A stretch of DNA of 64,000 nt, from contig NZ_SMKW01000013.1 in assembly GCF_004348985.1 (NCBI RefSeq), positions 62,001-126,000 of the forward strand. The letters run 5' to 3'. Below are positions 1 to 7,150 of this stretch, one piece after another. The position numbers and the translations under genes were made by a program. The notes beneath the pieces are model-generated. The model saw nothing but the letters and a program-made list of their open reading frames with translations, was not told the origin of the DNA and searched no databases. This stretch comes from Saccharopolyspora elongata (GTDB lineage: Bacteria > Actinomycetota > Actinomycetes > Mycobacteriales > Pseudonocardiaceae). The first letter of the stretch is position 1; every line of letters starts with the position of its first letter.

Positions 1-417
1 CGGGCGCAGCTGCCGGAGCTCATCGAGCGCTACCGGGGTGAGGCCCGGCGGGACCGCTGGAAGGACAACGTCCTGCAGACGGTGGTCATCGGCGGCTCGA
101 TCGTCGCCGCGACCGCGACGGCGGCATCGGTGTCCGCTGTGGACTTCCGGTGGGTCGCCGTGGCGTTGTGCCTGCTGGTGGCGGTGGCGGCGGCGTTCGC
201 CGGGCATGCCAAGTACCGCGACCGGTCGGCCGCGTGCCAGCAGACCGGCGACGCGCTGGAGCGCGAGTACGAGTCGGTGGAGCTGCGGGTGGGCCGGTAC
301 CGGCGGTTCGACAGCGAGAGCGAGGCCTACGCGGAGTTCGCCGACGCGGTCGAGTCGCTGCGGGCCGAGCAGGCGCGCCGGTTGCCGTCGGCATCGACGG
401 AGGGGATCGGCCAGTAA
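1..417 (+). CDS. C-terminal part of a DUF4231/SLATT-like membrane protein
   Basis: The frame is open from the first base of the window, so the N-terminus lies outside it; 138 codons are visible before the TAA. The visible part starts with a charged helix (residues like ERYRGEARRDRWKDNVLQ), followed by two adjacent hydrophobic segments (about residues 28-45 and 51-67) and then a long charged, probably coiled-coil tail rich in Glu and Arg. This arrangement, a basic helix, a two-helix membrane hairpin and a cytosolic coil, is typical of the DUF4231/SLATT family. Members are often associated with conflict or signalling systems, but nothing visible here identifies a partner. Family assignment is by pattern only. 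Confidence 0.6.
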   Translation, partial: RAQLPELIERYRGEARRDRWKDNVLQTVVIGGSIVAATATAASVSAVDFRWVAVALCLLVAVAAAFAGHAKYRDRSAACQQTGDALEREYESVELRVGRYRRFDSESEAYAEFADAVESLRAEQARRLPSASTEGIGQ

Positions 418-463
418 TCACTTCCGCGCCATGTACACGAAAGTGAAGTTATTTAGCGGGAAA

Positions 464-563
464 CGATCACTGGCTGTCCACATTTCCCACTTATGTGATC
501 GCTGAATGGTGGTTGGTGATCCTTCCGTAATCTCCGGCCCGGCGCACAGGAATCGGCCTGTGC
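464..563 (+). promoter_or_regulatory. Inverted repeats in the leader of the secreted-protein gene
   Basis: Two dyads lie between the upstream stop and the next gene. CGATCAC (464-470) pairs with GTGATCG (495-501). GCACAGG (544-550) pairs with CCTGTGC (557-563) across a 6-nt loop and ends just before the GAGAGGAG ribosome-binding site. The second would form a small hairpin abutting the translation start. A regulatory role is inference. Confidence 0.3.
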
Positions 564-579
564 AGAGAGGAGCATTGCG

Positions 580-1290
580 ATGAAGCGCACCCTTACCGCA
601 GCGGCCGCTGTGTTGGTCAGCGGCGCCGGCGCGGTCGGCTTCGCAGCTACCGCGAACGCGGCCGAGACCCCGCAGCTGCCCGCGGAGCTGCCCACGGACA
701 ACAACCTCGCGCAGACGGCGTACCACTTCGGGGGCACGCTGCACTCCGCGCAGCAGACCGTGGGCGACGTCGTCCCGGTCGAGGAGCACCTCGCCGGCCG
801 CAGCGGCGGCGACCTGCTTGGCAGCGCCCCGGCCGGCTCCCTGCTCGGCGGCGTGACCGGCGGCAAGAGCCTCGACCCGAGCAGCGTGCTCGGCGCGACG
901 CCGGTCGGCGACGTCGTCCCGGCCGTGCAGGCCTCGCCCGTGGCCCGCACCGGCGGCCCGACCAACGACCTGCTGCCCACCGCCGCGGACTCGGCGCTGC
1001 CGGGCGTGCCGCAGACCCAGCCCGCACAGCTGCCGCCCGCGCAGCAGGACGTCGACATGGTCGGCGAGGCGGTCCACGGCGTGGCGTCCAGCACCCCGCT
1101 CGCCGGTAGCCGGCTGCCGCTGTCCCGCAGCGGCGACGCGCTCGGCGGCATTGCCGGCCCGCAGGGCCCGCTGGGCAGCCTGACCGGCAACCTCCCGGTC
1201 GGCAAGACCGACCCGACCACGGCGCTGGACAAGGTCAACGACGTGGTCAGCCACGGCCCGCTCGGCGGCGTCAACCAGCTCGGCGCCTGA
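580..1290 (+). CDS. Small secreted protein of unknown function
   Basis: The 236-aa product has a clear Sec signal peptide: MKRT, a hydrophobic Ala/Val-rich core, and an AxA cleavage site near residues 25-28 (ATANA-AE). The mature part is rich in Gly, Pro, Leu, Asp and Val, has no cysteines or recognisable domain, and repeats the short motif VGDVVPV/A (about residues 64 and 109). The ATG has a good ribosome-binding site (GAGAGGAG). Similar small Ala/Gly/Leu-rich exported proteins are common in filamentous actinomycetes and often have misleading names. I do not recognise a function. It converges on the downstream Rph-like gene, with a shared terminator. Confidence 0.8.
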   Translation: MKRTLTAAAAVLVSGAGAVGFAATANAAETPQLPAELPTDNNLAQTAYHFGGTLHSAQQTVGDVVPVEEHLAGRSGGDLLGSAPAGSLLGGVTGGKSLDPSSVLGATPVGDVVPAVQASPVARTGGPTNDLLPTAADSALPGVPQTQPAQLPPAQQDVDMVGEAVHGVASSTPLAGSRLPLSRSGDALGGIAGPQGPLGSLTGNLPVGKTDPTTALDKVNDVVSHGPLGGVNQLGA

Positions 1291-1380
1291 TCGCGCCTGC
1301 CACGCCGGAAGTCGACAACCGAAGAACGCGATCGACTGCACCGCTGCACCGGCGGACGCTTCCGCCGACGGCGCCCCCGA

Positions 1381-1427
1381 TGACGACTCGATGGCCCCCG
1401 CCGAACCGGTGGGGGCCATCGTCGTCA
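1381..1427. terminator. Bidirectional hairpin between convergent genes
   Basis: Arms TGACGAC(tc)GATGGCCCCC (1381-1399) and GGGGGCCATCGTCGTCA (1411-1427) pair perfectly except for a 2-nt bulge, with an 11-nt loop. The hairpin lies between the secreted-protein gene and the stop codon of the convergent enzyme gene. It has no strong T-tract, as is usual for high-GC actinobacteria. Confidence 0.75.
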
Positions 1428-4040
1428 GGCGAGCTCGACGGTTCCGGCCGAGCCGTGCACGGTGATCCGCTGGCCGTCGGCGATGCGGGTGGTGGCGTCG
1501 GGAACGCCCACCACCGCGGGGATTCCGTACTCCCGGGCCACCGTCGCGCCGTGCGAGTTCGGCCCGCCCATCTCCATCACCAGGCCGCCCGCGGTCAGGA
1601 ACAGCGGCGTCCAGCCCGGATCGGTGGACGGCGCGACCAGGATCTCGCCGGGCGCGAGCTGCGCGCGGACCGGATCGTGCACCACGCGCGCCGTCCCGGT
1701 CACGGTGCCCGCCGAAGCCGAAGTCCCGGCCAACTGGCCGTCGACCGTCGCCACCGGCAGCGCCGCCTCGGGCTCGGTGCCGTCCGAGAGCAGGACGCGC
1801 GGCGGGTTCCGGCGCCGCTGCTCCCTCTCGTGCGTTTCGCGGCGCCGGGCCACCAGATCCCGGTGGTCGGAGCCGGAGATAGCCGCGTCGATCTCCTCGT
1901 ATTCCAGGAAGAACACGTCGTCCGCTCGTTCCAGGAGGCCGTTCGAGGCGAGTTCTTCGCCCACGGCCTGCAGGTGGCGGCGGGCGTTCGCGATCGCCAG
2001 CACGATGCAGTACTTCGGCAGTTCGCGGAGCCCGGCGAGCTGCCGCACCCGGTCCACCACGAACCCGGCGACCCGTGCGCGCAGCGGGTTCCGGCGCCGC
2101 AGCCGGGACACGATCTCGGCGGCCGTCCGCTCCGCCTCGGCCACGCCGCGCCGGTACTGCTCGTCAGCGTCGTGCCCGCTCTCGCCCGTCCGCACGTAGT
2201 TCGCGACGAGCCCGAGCACGTGCGTCGGGTCCTCCGACCAGCGCGGCACGCCGACGTCGATCTCTGCCACCGTCCGGTGCCCGTTGCGCGCCAGGAAGTC
2301 ATCGAGTCCATTTTGGACACTAGTGGGCAGCGTCCGGTCCCGGTAGTGCGCGGCGAGCTCGTCTGGGGAGGATTCGCCGAACAGCCGGGCGGTTCCGGGA
2401 TCCCGGCGGGCGAGCTGCGCGATGCCCCACAGCTCCAGGTCCATCTCGGTGGTGACGTTGTGCGGGATGCCGCGCAGCACGATCTGCACTTCCTCGGCGG
2501 TGGCGGCCCGGCCGACCAGCATGGGCAGCAGCCGGCTGAGGAGGAGGACGGGCAGCATCCGCGGCGGGATCTGTGCGATGCGCGGGACCGCGACCTCCGC
2601 AATGCCCCGCCGCGCCGCGGCCAGCCGCTCGCGCGCGGACGACGGCTCATCAGCAGCCAGGGCCGCCCGGATCTCCGGCACCATGCCGAAGAGCTGCTCG
2701 CGGGCGCGCGCGGGATCGCGCAGCGTGCGCGCGAGCTGGATGGGCGCCTTGGTGTGCAACAGGATTCCGCCGATCCGGCGCAGCAGCGGCCACGGGATCT
2801 TCGGGTCCAGGGGAAGTCGCGGGTCGTCGAGCAGCGACTCGAAGACCTTGCCGGTGCGAGCTTCGGCCACCGCGAACACCCGGGGGCCGATGGCGCGGCC
2901 GATCCTGCTGCGGGTCATGCCGGTGATGTCGGCGAACAGCCAGCCGTCGGCCTGCCGCCACAGCTTCGGGCGGTGGCCCTCGGCGGGGATGCCGATGTTG
3001 CGCATCAGGTTGGTGAGCATCAGCGCCAGCGTCGCCGCGCCCAGCGGTGTGATCGGCCGGTAGACGCCCTGCACCACGTTGATCGACAGGTAGACGTGCA
3101 GGCCGCCGAGCGGCTCGGCGGGCAGCGGGAACAGCGTGGTGACCGGCCGCGACTGGGTCAGCCAGACGGTGCCGTCGCCGTCGATGGCCCACTCGATGTC
3201 CTGCGGCGCGCCGTAGTGCCGCGCCACCTCCGCGCCCAGCGCGGCGAGCGCCGCGGCCTGGTCGTCCGTGATCGACGGCAGATCGGCCTGCTGTGCAACG
3301 GATTCCGTGCCGCCGCCGGGTCTCGGCCGGATGCTGGCGGGCTTGTCGCCGAGCCGCTTCGCGGTGACCCGGCCGGACTCCACCACGAAGTGGTCCGGGG
3401 TGACCGAGCCCGACACCACCGATTCGCCGAGTCCGGTGTTCGCGTCGATCACGGCCTCGGACCGCCGCCCGGTGACCGGGTTCGCGGTGAACAGCACGCC
3501 GGCCGCGATCGCGTCCACCATGCGCTGCACGACGACGGCCAGCCGCACCGCGCGGTGGTCGATGCCGTTGGCGGCGCGGTAGGCCACGGCCCGGTCCGTC
3601 CACAGCGAACTCCAGCAGCGCCGCACCGCGTCCAGCAGCGCCTCCTCGCCGACGACGTTCAGGTAGGTGTCCTGCTGACCGGCGAAGCTGGCGTGCGGCA
3701 GGTCCTCGGCGGTCGCGGAGGAGCGCACCGCCACCGGGGCGTCCGGGCCGAGTTCCGCGTAGGCGGCGGTGATCGCGGCGGCCAGCCCGGCCGGGAGTTC
3801 GGCGCCGGCCAGGCGGGAGCGGATCTCGGCGGCCGAGCCGGGCAGCCGGTCCAGCAGGTCTTCGGCCGGTTCCCGGCAGACCTCGTCGTAGGCGCGCGTG
3901 CTGATGCAGAAGCCGGGTGGCACCCGGAAGCCGGCCGCCGACAGCTCACCCAGGTTCGCGGCCTTGCCGCCGACGAGCTCGCCGTCGCCGGCGCCGATCT
4001 CGCCGAGGTCGAGCAGGGTCCGGGTCTCCAGGGTGCTCAT
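1425..4040 (-). CDS. Rifampicin phosphotransferase / PEP-synthase-like dikinase
   Basis: This 871-aa three-domain phosphotransferase has the length and order of rifampin phosphotransferase (Rph). An ATP-grasp-like N-terminal domain (about 1-315) carries VGGKAANLGEL, RVPPGF, VRSSATAEDLP and a late QSRPVTT segment. A central domain (about 330-760) would bind the substrate. The C-terminal phosphohistidine domain has GGPNSHGATVAREYGIP, with the swivelling catalytic His near residue 830. Rph enzymes use ATP to phosphorylate the C21 hydroxyl of rifamycins; related PEP synthases act on pyruvate. Start: ATG at 4040 is preferred to GTG at 4043 because GGGAGG sits 6 nt upstream. The gene is single, convergent with 580-1290, and has a 32-bp palindrome in its promoter region. 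The substrate is inferred; a PEP-synthase paralogue is possible. Confidence 0.8.
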   Translation of the reverse strand: MSTLETRTLLDLGEIGAGDGELVGGKAANLGELSAAGFRVPPGFCISTRAYDEVCREPAEDLLDRLPGSAAEIRSRLAGAELPAGLAAAITAAYAELGPDAPVAVRSSATAEDLPHASFAGQQDTYLNVVGEEALLDAVRRCWSSLWTDRAVAYRAANGIDHRAVRLAVVVQRMVDAIAAGVLFTANPVTGRRSEAVIDANTGLGESVVSGSVTPDHFVVESGRVTAKRLGDKPASIRPRPGGGTESVAQQADLPSITDDQAAALAALGAEVARHYGAPQDIEWAIDGDGTVWLTQSRPVTTLFPLPAEPLGGLHVYLSINVVQGVYRPITPLGAATLALMLTNLMRNIGIPAEGHRPKLWRQADGWLFADITGMTRSRIGRAIGPRVFAVAEARTGKVFESLLDDPRLPLDPKIPWPLLRRIGGILLHTKAPIQLARTLRDPARAREQLFGMVPEIRAALAADEPSSARERLAAARRGIAEVAVPRIAQIPPRMLPVLLLSRLLPMLVGRAATAEEVQIVLRGIPHNVTTEMDLELWGIAQLARRDPGTARLFGESSPDELAAHYRDRTLPTSVQNGLDDFLARNGHRTVAEIDVGVPRWSEDPTHVLGLVANYVRTGESGHDADEQYRRGVAEAERTAAEIVSRLRRRNPLRARVAGFVVDRVRQLAGLRELPKYCIVLAIANARRHLQAVGEELASNGLLERADDVFFLEYEEIDAAISGSDHRDLVARRRETHEREQRRRNPPRVLLSDGTEPEAALPVATVDGQLAGTSASAGTVTGTARVVHDPVRAQLAPGEILVAPSTDPGWTPLFLTAGGLVMEMGGPNSHGATVAREYGIPAVVGVPDATTRIADGQRITVHGSAGTVELA

Positions 4041-4083
4041 CACATACCTCCCTCGCCGTTGGGAGCAAGGTAGCTCGCCGATG

Positions 4084-4115
4084 GCGAAAAAATCAACATG
4101 CGTTGAATTTTTCGC
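4084..4115. promoter_or_regulatory. Near-perfect 32-bp AT-rich palindrome, probable operator
   Basis: Arms GCGAAAAAATCAAC (4084-4097) and GTTGAATTTTTCGC (4102-4115) flank a 4-nt centre, with a single mismatch over 14 bp. It lies 44-75 bp upstream of the Rph-like start and before the divergent small ORF at 4198, and is strikingly AT-rich for this genome. It has the size and symmetry expected of a dimeric repressor operator. No regulator gene is adjacent. Confidence 0.55.
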
Positions 4116-4197
4116 TGGGCCATTCGGGGGGTATCGATGGCCGTCGCATCACGAGCCGGGCCGCGTGCCATTCCTCCTCCAGAGGAAGGGAGCGGGG

Positions 4198-4449
4198 ATG
4201 CATTGGTGGATGGCGGTAGCGACGATGTCCGGCCTGGTGGTGCTCGCCCCGGCGATCTGCAGGCAGCTGCGCCGGCGGCGCGCGGTGGCGCGGGCGCGGA
4301 CCGAACTCGCCTGGTTCTACCAACCGCGTTCGCCGCGCGAGCGGTTCACGCCGGGCAGCGGCAAGCACGCCGCGACGGCTCCGGTCGTCGTGCTCCGCCG
4401 GGCCGACGGCACGACGCTGGGGATGGCTCGGTCGTCGCGACGGCGCTGA
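4198..4449 (+). CDS. Small hypothetical membrane protein
   Basis: The ORF encodes 83 aa with an N-terminal hydrophobic helix (about residues 4-19, after MHWW) followed by a strongly basic segment (RQLRRRRAVARAR) and a basic, otherwise featureless tail. The ATG follows a credible ribosome-binding site (AGGAAGGG, 7-nt spacing). It is divergent from the Rph-like gene across the 4084-4115 palindrome. No family is recognised. The coding assignment is moderate because the C-terminal half is low in complexity. Confidence 0.45.
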   Translation: MHWWMAVATMSGLVVLAPAICRQLRRRRAVARARTELAWFYQPRSPRERFTPGSGKHAATAPVVVLRRADGTTLGMARSSRRR

Positions 4450-4500
4450 CGTGGTCCAGGGCACAGGAAACGAAGTTGCTTCGCATTTGATCCGAGGTCA

Positions 4501-4536
4501 TGCTTGACCGCGCCAACTAGTTGAGTGCTGCAAGCA
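4501..4536. promoter_or_regulatory. Concentric dyads upstream of the MFS exporter
   Basis: CAACTAGTTG (4514-4523) is a perfect 10-bp palindrome. TGCTTG (4501-4506) and CAAGCA (4531-4536) form an outer inverted repeat with exactly the same centre (4518.5). The site lies about 90-120 bp upstream of the transporter start, as expected for a repressor operator such as a TetR- or MarR-type site. No regulator is encoded nearby. Confidence 0.4.
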
Positions 4537-4622
4537 AATTTCTGGGGATGTTCGTGCCGCAGCGCTCCTGCCGGCCTCGCACGCCGGCCCATCCCGAGGA
4601 GCAACCCCTGAAAGGGAAAGCC

Positions 4623-6242
4623 ATGTCGGAAACGGCTGTGCCCCCGGCGCAGGCCCCGGCACCCGCACTGACCCACCGCCAGATCCTGACCGTGCTCACC
4701 GGTCTGATGCTGGGCATGGGCCTGGGCGCGCTCGACCAGACCATCGTCGGCTCGGCGATCCGGGTCATCGCCGACCAGCTGCACGGGCAGACCGCGCAGG
4801 CCTGGGTGACCACGGCCTACCTGGTCACGGCCACGATCACCACGCCGCTGTACGGCAAGCTTTCCGACATCTACGGCCGCAAGCCTCTCTACTTGACGGC
4901 GATCTCGCTGTTCTTGGTCGGCTCGCTGCTGTGCGGGATGGCGAACTCGATCTACGAGCTCGCCGCGTTCCGCGCCATCCAGGGCCTCGGCGGCGGTGGG
5001 CTGATGTCGCTGGCGCTGACGATCATCGCCGACATGGTCCCCGCCCGGCAGCGCAGCCGCTACCAGGGCTACTTCATGGCAGTGTTCGGCACCGCCAGCG
5101 TGATCGGCCCGGTGATCGGCGGCCTGTTCGCCGGCCTGGACAGCTTCCTCGGCATCGACGGCTGGCGCTGGGTGTTCCTGGTGAACCTGCCGGTCGGGCT
5201 GGCGGCGCTGGCCGTCGTCGCCAAGGTGCTCAACGTGGCCACCGAGCGGGTCCGGCACCGCATCGACTACCTGGGCGCGGTGGCGCTGGTCGTGCTGCTG
5301 GTGCCGCTGCTGACCGTCGCCGAGCAGGGCCGCGAGTGGGGCTGGCTGTCGTCGACCTCGCTGACCATGTACGGCATCGGCGCGGTCGGGCTGCTGCTGT
5401 TCGTGTTCGCCGAGAACCGGATGGGCGCCGAGGCCCTGCTGCCGCTGCGGATGTTCCGGCAGCCGTCGTTCCGGATGGGCAACCTGCTGAACTTCCTGGT
5501 CGGCATCGGCATGTTCGGCGGGCTGAGCTCCGTGCCGCTGTACCTGCAGATCGTCAAGGGCCTGAACCCGACCGAGGCCGGGATGATGCTGCTGCCGATG
5601 ACCGCCGGGATCATGGTGTCGACCGGCGTCGTCGGCAAGCTGATCTCCAAGACCGGCCGGCTGAAGGTGTTCCCGATCGTCGGCGCCGCGTTCATGGCCA
5701 CCGCGCTGTTCCTGTTCAGCCTGATCGGCGTGGACACCTCGCTGGTCCAGGTGGGGCTGACGGCGGTGACCATGGGCGGCGGACTGGGCATGCTGATGCA
5801 GACCCTGACGCTCGTCGTGCAGACCGGCGCCACCTCGCGCGACATGGGCGTGGCGACCGCGTCGGTGAACCTGTTCCGGCAGACCGGCGGCACCGTGGGC
5901 GCGGCGGCGTTCCTGTCGGTGCTGTTCAGCACGGTCGGTGGGCGGATCGCGGACTCGACGCGCGCGGCGTTCGCCACGCCGGAGTTCACCGCCGCGCTGC
6001 GCGACCCGGAGGTGCTGGCGAACCCGGTGAACCGCACGTTCGCCGAGGCGCTGCAGTCGGGTGGCGCGGCCGGGATCGACATCAACGACACGTCGTTCCT
6101 GTACGGCCTGGACCCGCGCCTGGCGCGGCCGGTCCTGGAGGGCTTCGCCAGCTCGATGGACACGGTGTTCTTCGTCGGCGGCTGCGTGGTGCTGGTGGCC
6201 TTCGCGCTCACCTGGTTCCTGCGCGACATCCGCCTGGACTGA
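4623..6242 (+). CDS. DHA2-family MFS multidrug efflux transporter
   Basis: The 539-aa protein looks like a 14-helix drug:proton antiporter of the EmrB/QacA (DHA2) type. The first helix carries GLMLGMGLGALDQTIVGSAI, and LDQTIV is a DHA2 hallmark (antiporter motif D1). The loop between helices 2 and 3 has GKLSDIYGRKP (motif A). Helix 5 has GTASVIGPVIGGLF (motif C, GPxxGG). A short tail follows the last helix. The ATG at 4623 follows AAAGGGAAAG; longer in-frame starts lack a site. The gene stands alone, with a dyad-symmetric element upstream. Export of an antibiotic or xenobiotic is inferred from family. With the Rph-like enzyme close by, a resistance role is plausible but not shown. Confidence 0.92.
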   Translation: MSETAVPPAQAPAPALTHRQILTVLTGLMLGMGLGALDQTIVGSAIRVIADQLHGQTAQAWVTTAYLVTATITTPLYGKLSDIYGRKPLYLTAISLFLVGSLLCGMANSIYELAAFRAIQGLGGGGLMSLALTIIADMVPARQRSRYQGYFMAVFGTASVIGPVIGGLFAGLDSFLGIDGWRWVFLVNLPVGLAALAVVAKVLNVATERVRHRIDYLGAVALVVLLVPLLTVAEQGREWGWLSSTSLTMYGIGAVGLLLFVFAENRMGAEALLPLRMFRQPSFRMGNLLNFLVGIGMFGGLSSVPLYLQIVKGLNPTEAGMMLLPMTAGIMVSTGVVGKLISKTGRLKVFPIVGAAFMATALFLFSLIGVDTSLVQVGLTAVTMGGGLGMLMQTLTLVVQTGATSRDMGVATASVNLFRQTGGTVGAAAFLSVLFSTVGGRIADSTRAAFATPEFTAALRDPEVLANPVNRTFAEALQSGGAAGIDINDTSFLYGLDPRLARPVLEGFASSMDTVFFVGGCVVLVAFALTWFLRDIRLD

Positions 6243-6249
6243 CCGGCGC

Positions 6250-6295
6250 CGCAATTTCAATGGAAATCAGACCGTCGATTTCCATTGAAATTGCG
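6250..6295. repeat. Family B palindrome, copy 1
   Basis: Arms GCAATTTCAATGGAAATC (6251-6268) and its exact complement (6277-6294) flank the 8-nt loop AGACCGTC, and one further C-G pair extends the stem to 19 bp. The same palindrome recurs at 23090, 53425 and 59733. It starts 8 nt after the MFS stop, between two convergent genes, so it could also act as a terminator or mRNA-stability element. Confidence 0.9.
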
Positions 6296-6299
6296 CAAG

Positions 6300-6359
6300 T
6301 TATCCACAGGATGGCGACTTATCCACAGAAGACCCTGTTATCCACAAGCCTGTGGATAA
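6300..6359. other. Cluster of four DnaA-box sequences
   Basis: TTATCCACA, the strict bacterial DnaA-box consensus, occurs at 6300-6308, 6319-6327 and 6338-6346 in direct orientation with exact 19-bp phasing. It occurs again inverted at 6351-6359 (TGTGGATAA). The last two form a 9-bp hairpin with an AGCC loop. The cluster follows the family B palindrome by 4 nt. No dnaA or dnaN is present, so it is not oriC as seen here. A DnaA-titration site is one possibility. Confidence 0.7.
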
Positions 6360-6385
6360 GTTTGCCGAGCTGCTGGTCAGGGCCT

Positions 6386-6425
6386 GTGAGTGAGGTGGGG
6401 TGCCGTAGCGACCCAACACGCGCAA
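6386..6425. repeat. Degenerate family A element
   Basis: GTGAGTG (6386-6392) is followed by TGGG and CCCA arms around the family A loop core TGCCGTAGCGA. The closing CACTCAC arm has decayed to ACACGCGC. The loop matches the intact copies at 36263, 40830 and 56121, which identifies it as a member despite the lost arm. Confidence 0.55.
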
Positions 6426-6454
6426 GGGCGATCACCTGCGGAAACGTTCACCCC

Positions 6455-6501
6455 GAAAAAGCGAAGGGCCCTCACCGCATCCAGCGCGGTGGGGGCCCTC
6501 C
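6455..6501 (-). terminator. Rho-independent terminator of ppa
   Basis: On the minus strand the arms GGGCCC..CACCGC pair around a 7-nt loop (6466-6498), followed by CTTCGCTTTTTCG. The five-T run makes this one of the few canonical intrinsic terminators in the window. It lies just past the pyrophosphatase stop. Confidence 0.75.
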
Positions 6502-6515
6502 TGCGGGGCGGTGGT

Positions 6516-7004
6516 TCAGTGCCCCTGTTCCTTGGCCCGCTCGTACGAGCGCTTGATCTCCGCTTCGGCCTCGGTGCGGCCGACCCACGTCGCGCCCTCC
6601 ACGCTCTTGCCCGGCTCCAGGTCCTTGTACACCTCGAAGAAGTGCTGGATCTCCAGCCTGTAGAACTCGGCGAGGTGGTGGATGTCGCGCAGGTGCTCCT
6701 GCCGCGGGTCATCCGAGGGCACGCAGATGACCTTGTCGTCGCCGCCCTTCTCGTCGCGCATCCGGAACATGCCGATGGCGCGGGACTTGATCAGGCAGCC
6801 GGGGAACGTGGGCTCCTGCACCAGGACCAGCGCGTCCAACGGGTCGCCGTCCTCACCCAGGGTGTCCTCGACGAACCCGTAGTCCGCCGGGTACTGGGTG
6901 GCGGTGAACAGCGTCCGGTCGAGACGGATGCGTCCGGTCTCGTGGTCCACCTCGTACTTGTTCCGGTTCCCCTTGGGGATCTCGATCGTGACGTCGAAGT
7001 CCAC
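6516..7004 (-). CDS. ppa: Inorganic pyrophosphatase (family I)
   Basis: The 162-aa enzyme hydrolyses cytosolic pyrophosphate to phosphate, pulling polymerisation and adenylation reactions forward. Family I motifs are present in order: the N-terminal [13 protein letters not shown] with substrate-binding Lys/Arg, the [11 protein letters not shown] block, and the signature GDPLDALVL (D-x-D-P-x-D type) carrying the metal-binding Asp residues. The length is that of bacterial hexameric PPases. Start: GTG at 7004, preceded on the minus strand by TGAGGAAC; upstream in-frame codons do not align with the family. It is divergent from the D,D-carboxypeptidase gene, as in mycobacteria. Confidence 0.96.
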   Translation of the reverse strand: MDFDVTIEIPKGNRNKYEVDHETGRIRLDRTLFTATQYPADYGFVEDTLGEDGDPLDALVLVQEPTFPGCLIKSRAIGMFRMRDEKGGDDKVICVPSDDPRQEHLRDIHHLAEFYRLEIQHFFEVYKDLEPGKSVEGATWVGRTEAEAEIKRSYERAKEQGH

Positions 7005-7150
7005 GCGGTTCCTCACTCGTCTTGCGTCGGATGCGGCCGCCCGCTCGCGCGCGCGACCACGTCTAGTGTGGACCACGGTGGCGCACCAGGCCCCACCGCA
7101 GTGTGGGAGCTCGCAATCTGGCAGGCTGGCGATCCGTCGAGGAGGAGCAC

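Noticed and set aside
1380..4073. Very long open frame antisense to the Rph-like gene
   Set aside because: Its product is Arg/Gly/Ala/His-rich with no domain, and the minus-strand frame has clear dikinase motifs. Long antisense frames are routine in such high-GC DNA. The same applies to those opposite the carboxypeptidase (7205-9904) and the BTAD gene (36291-40700).
6300..6359. DnaA-box cluster as the chromosomal origin
   Set aside because: No dnaA, dnaN, rpmH or recF is nearby, there are only four boxes and no AT-rich unwinding region. An oriC is not supported.
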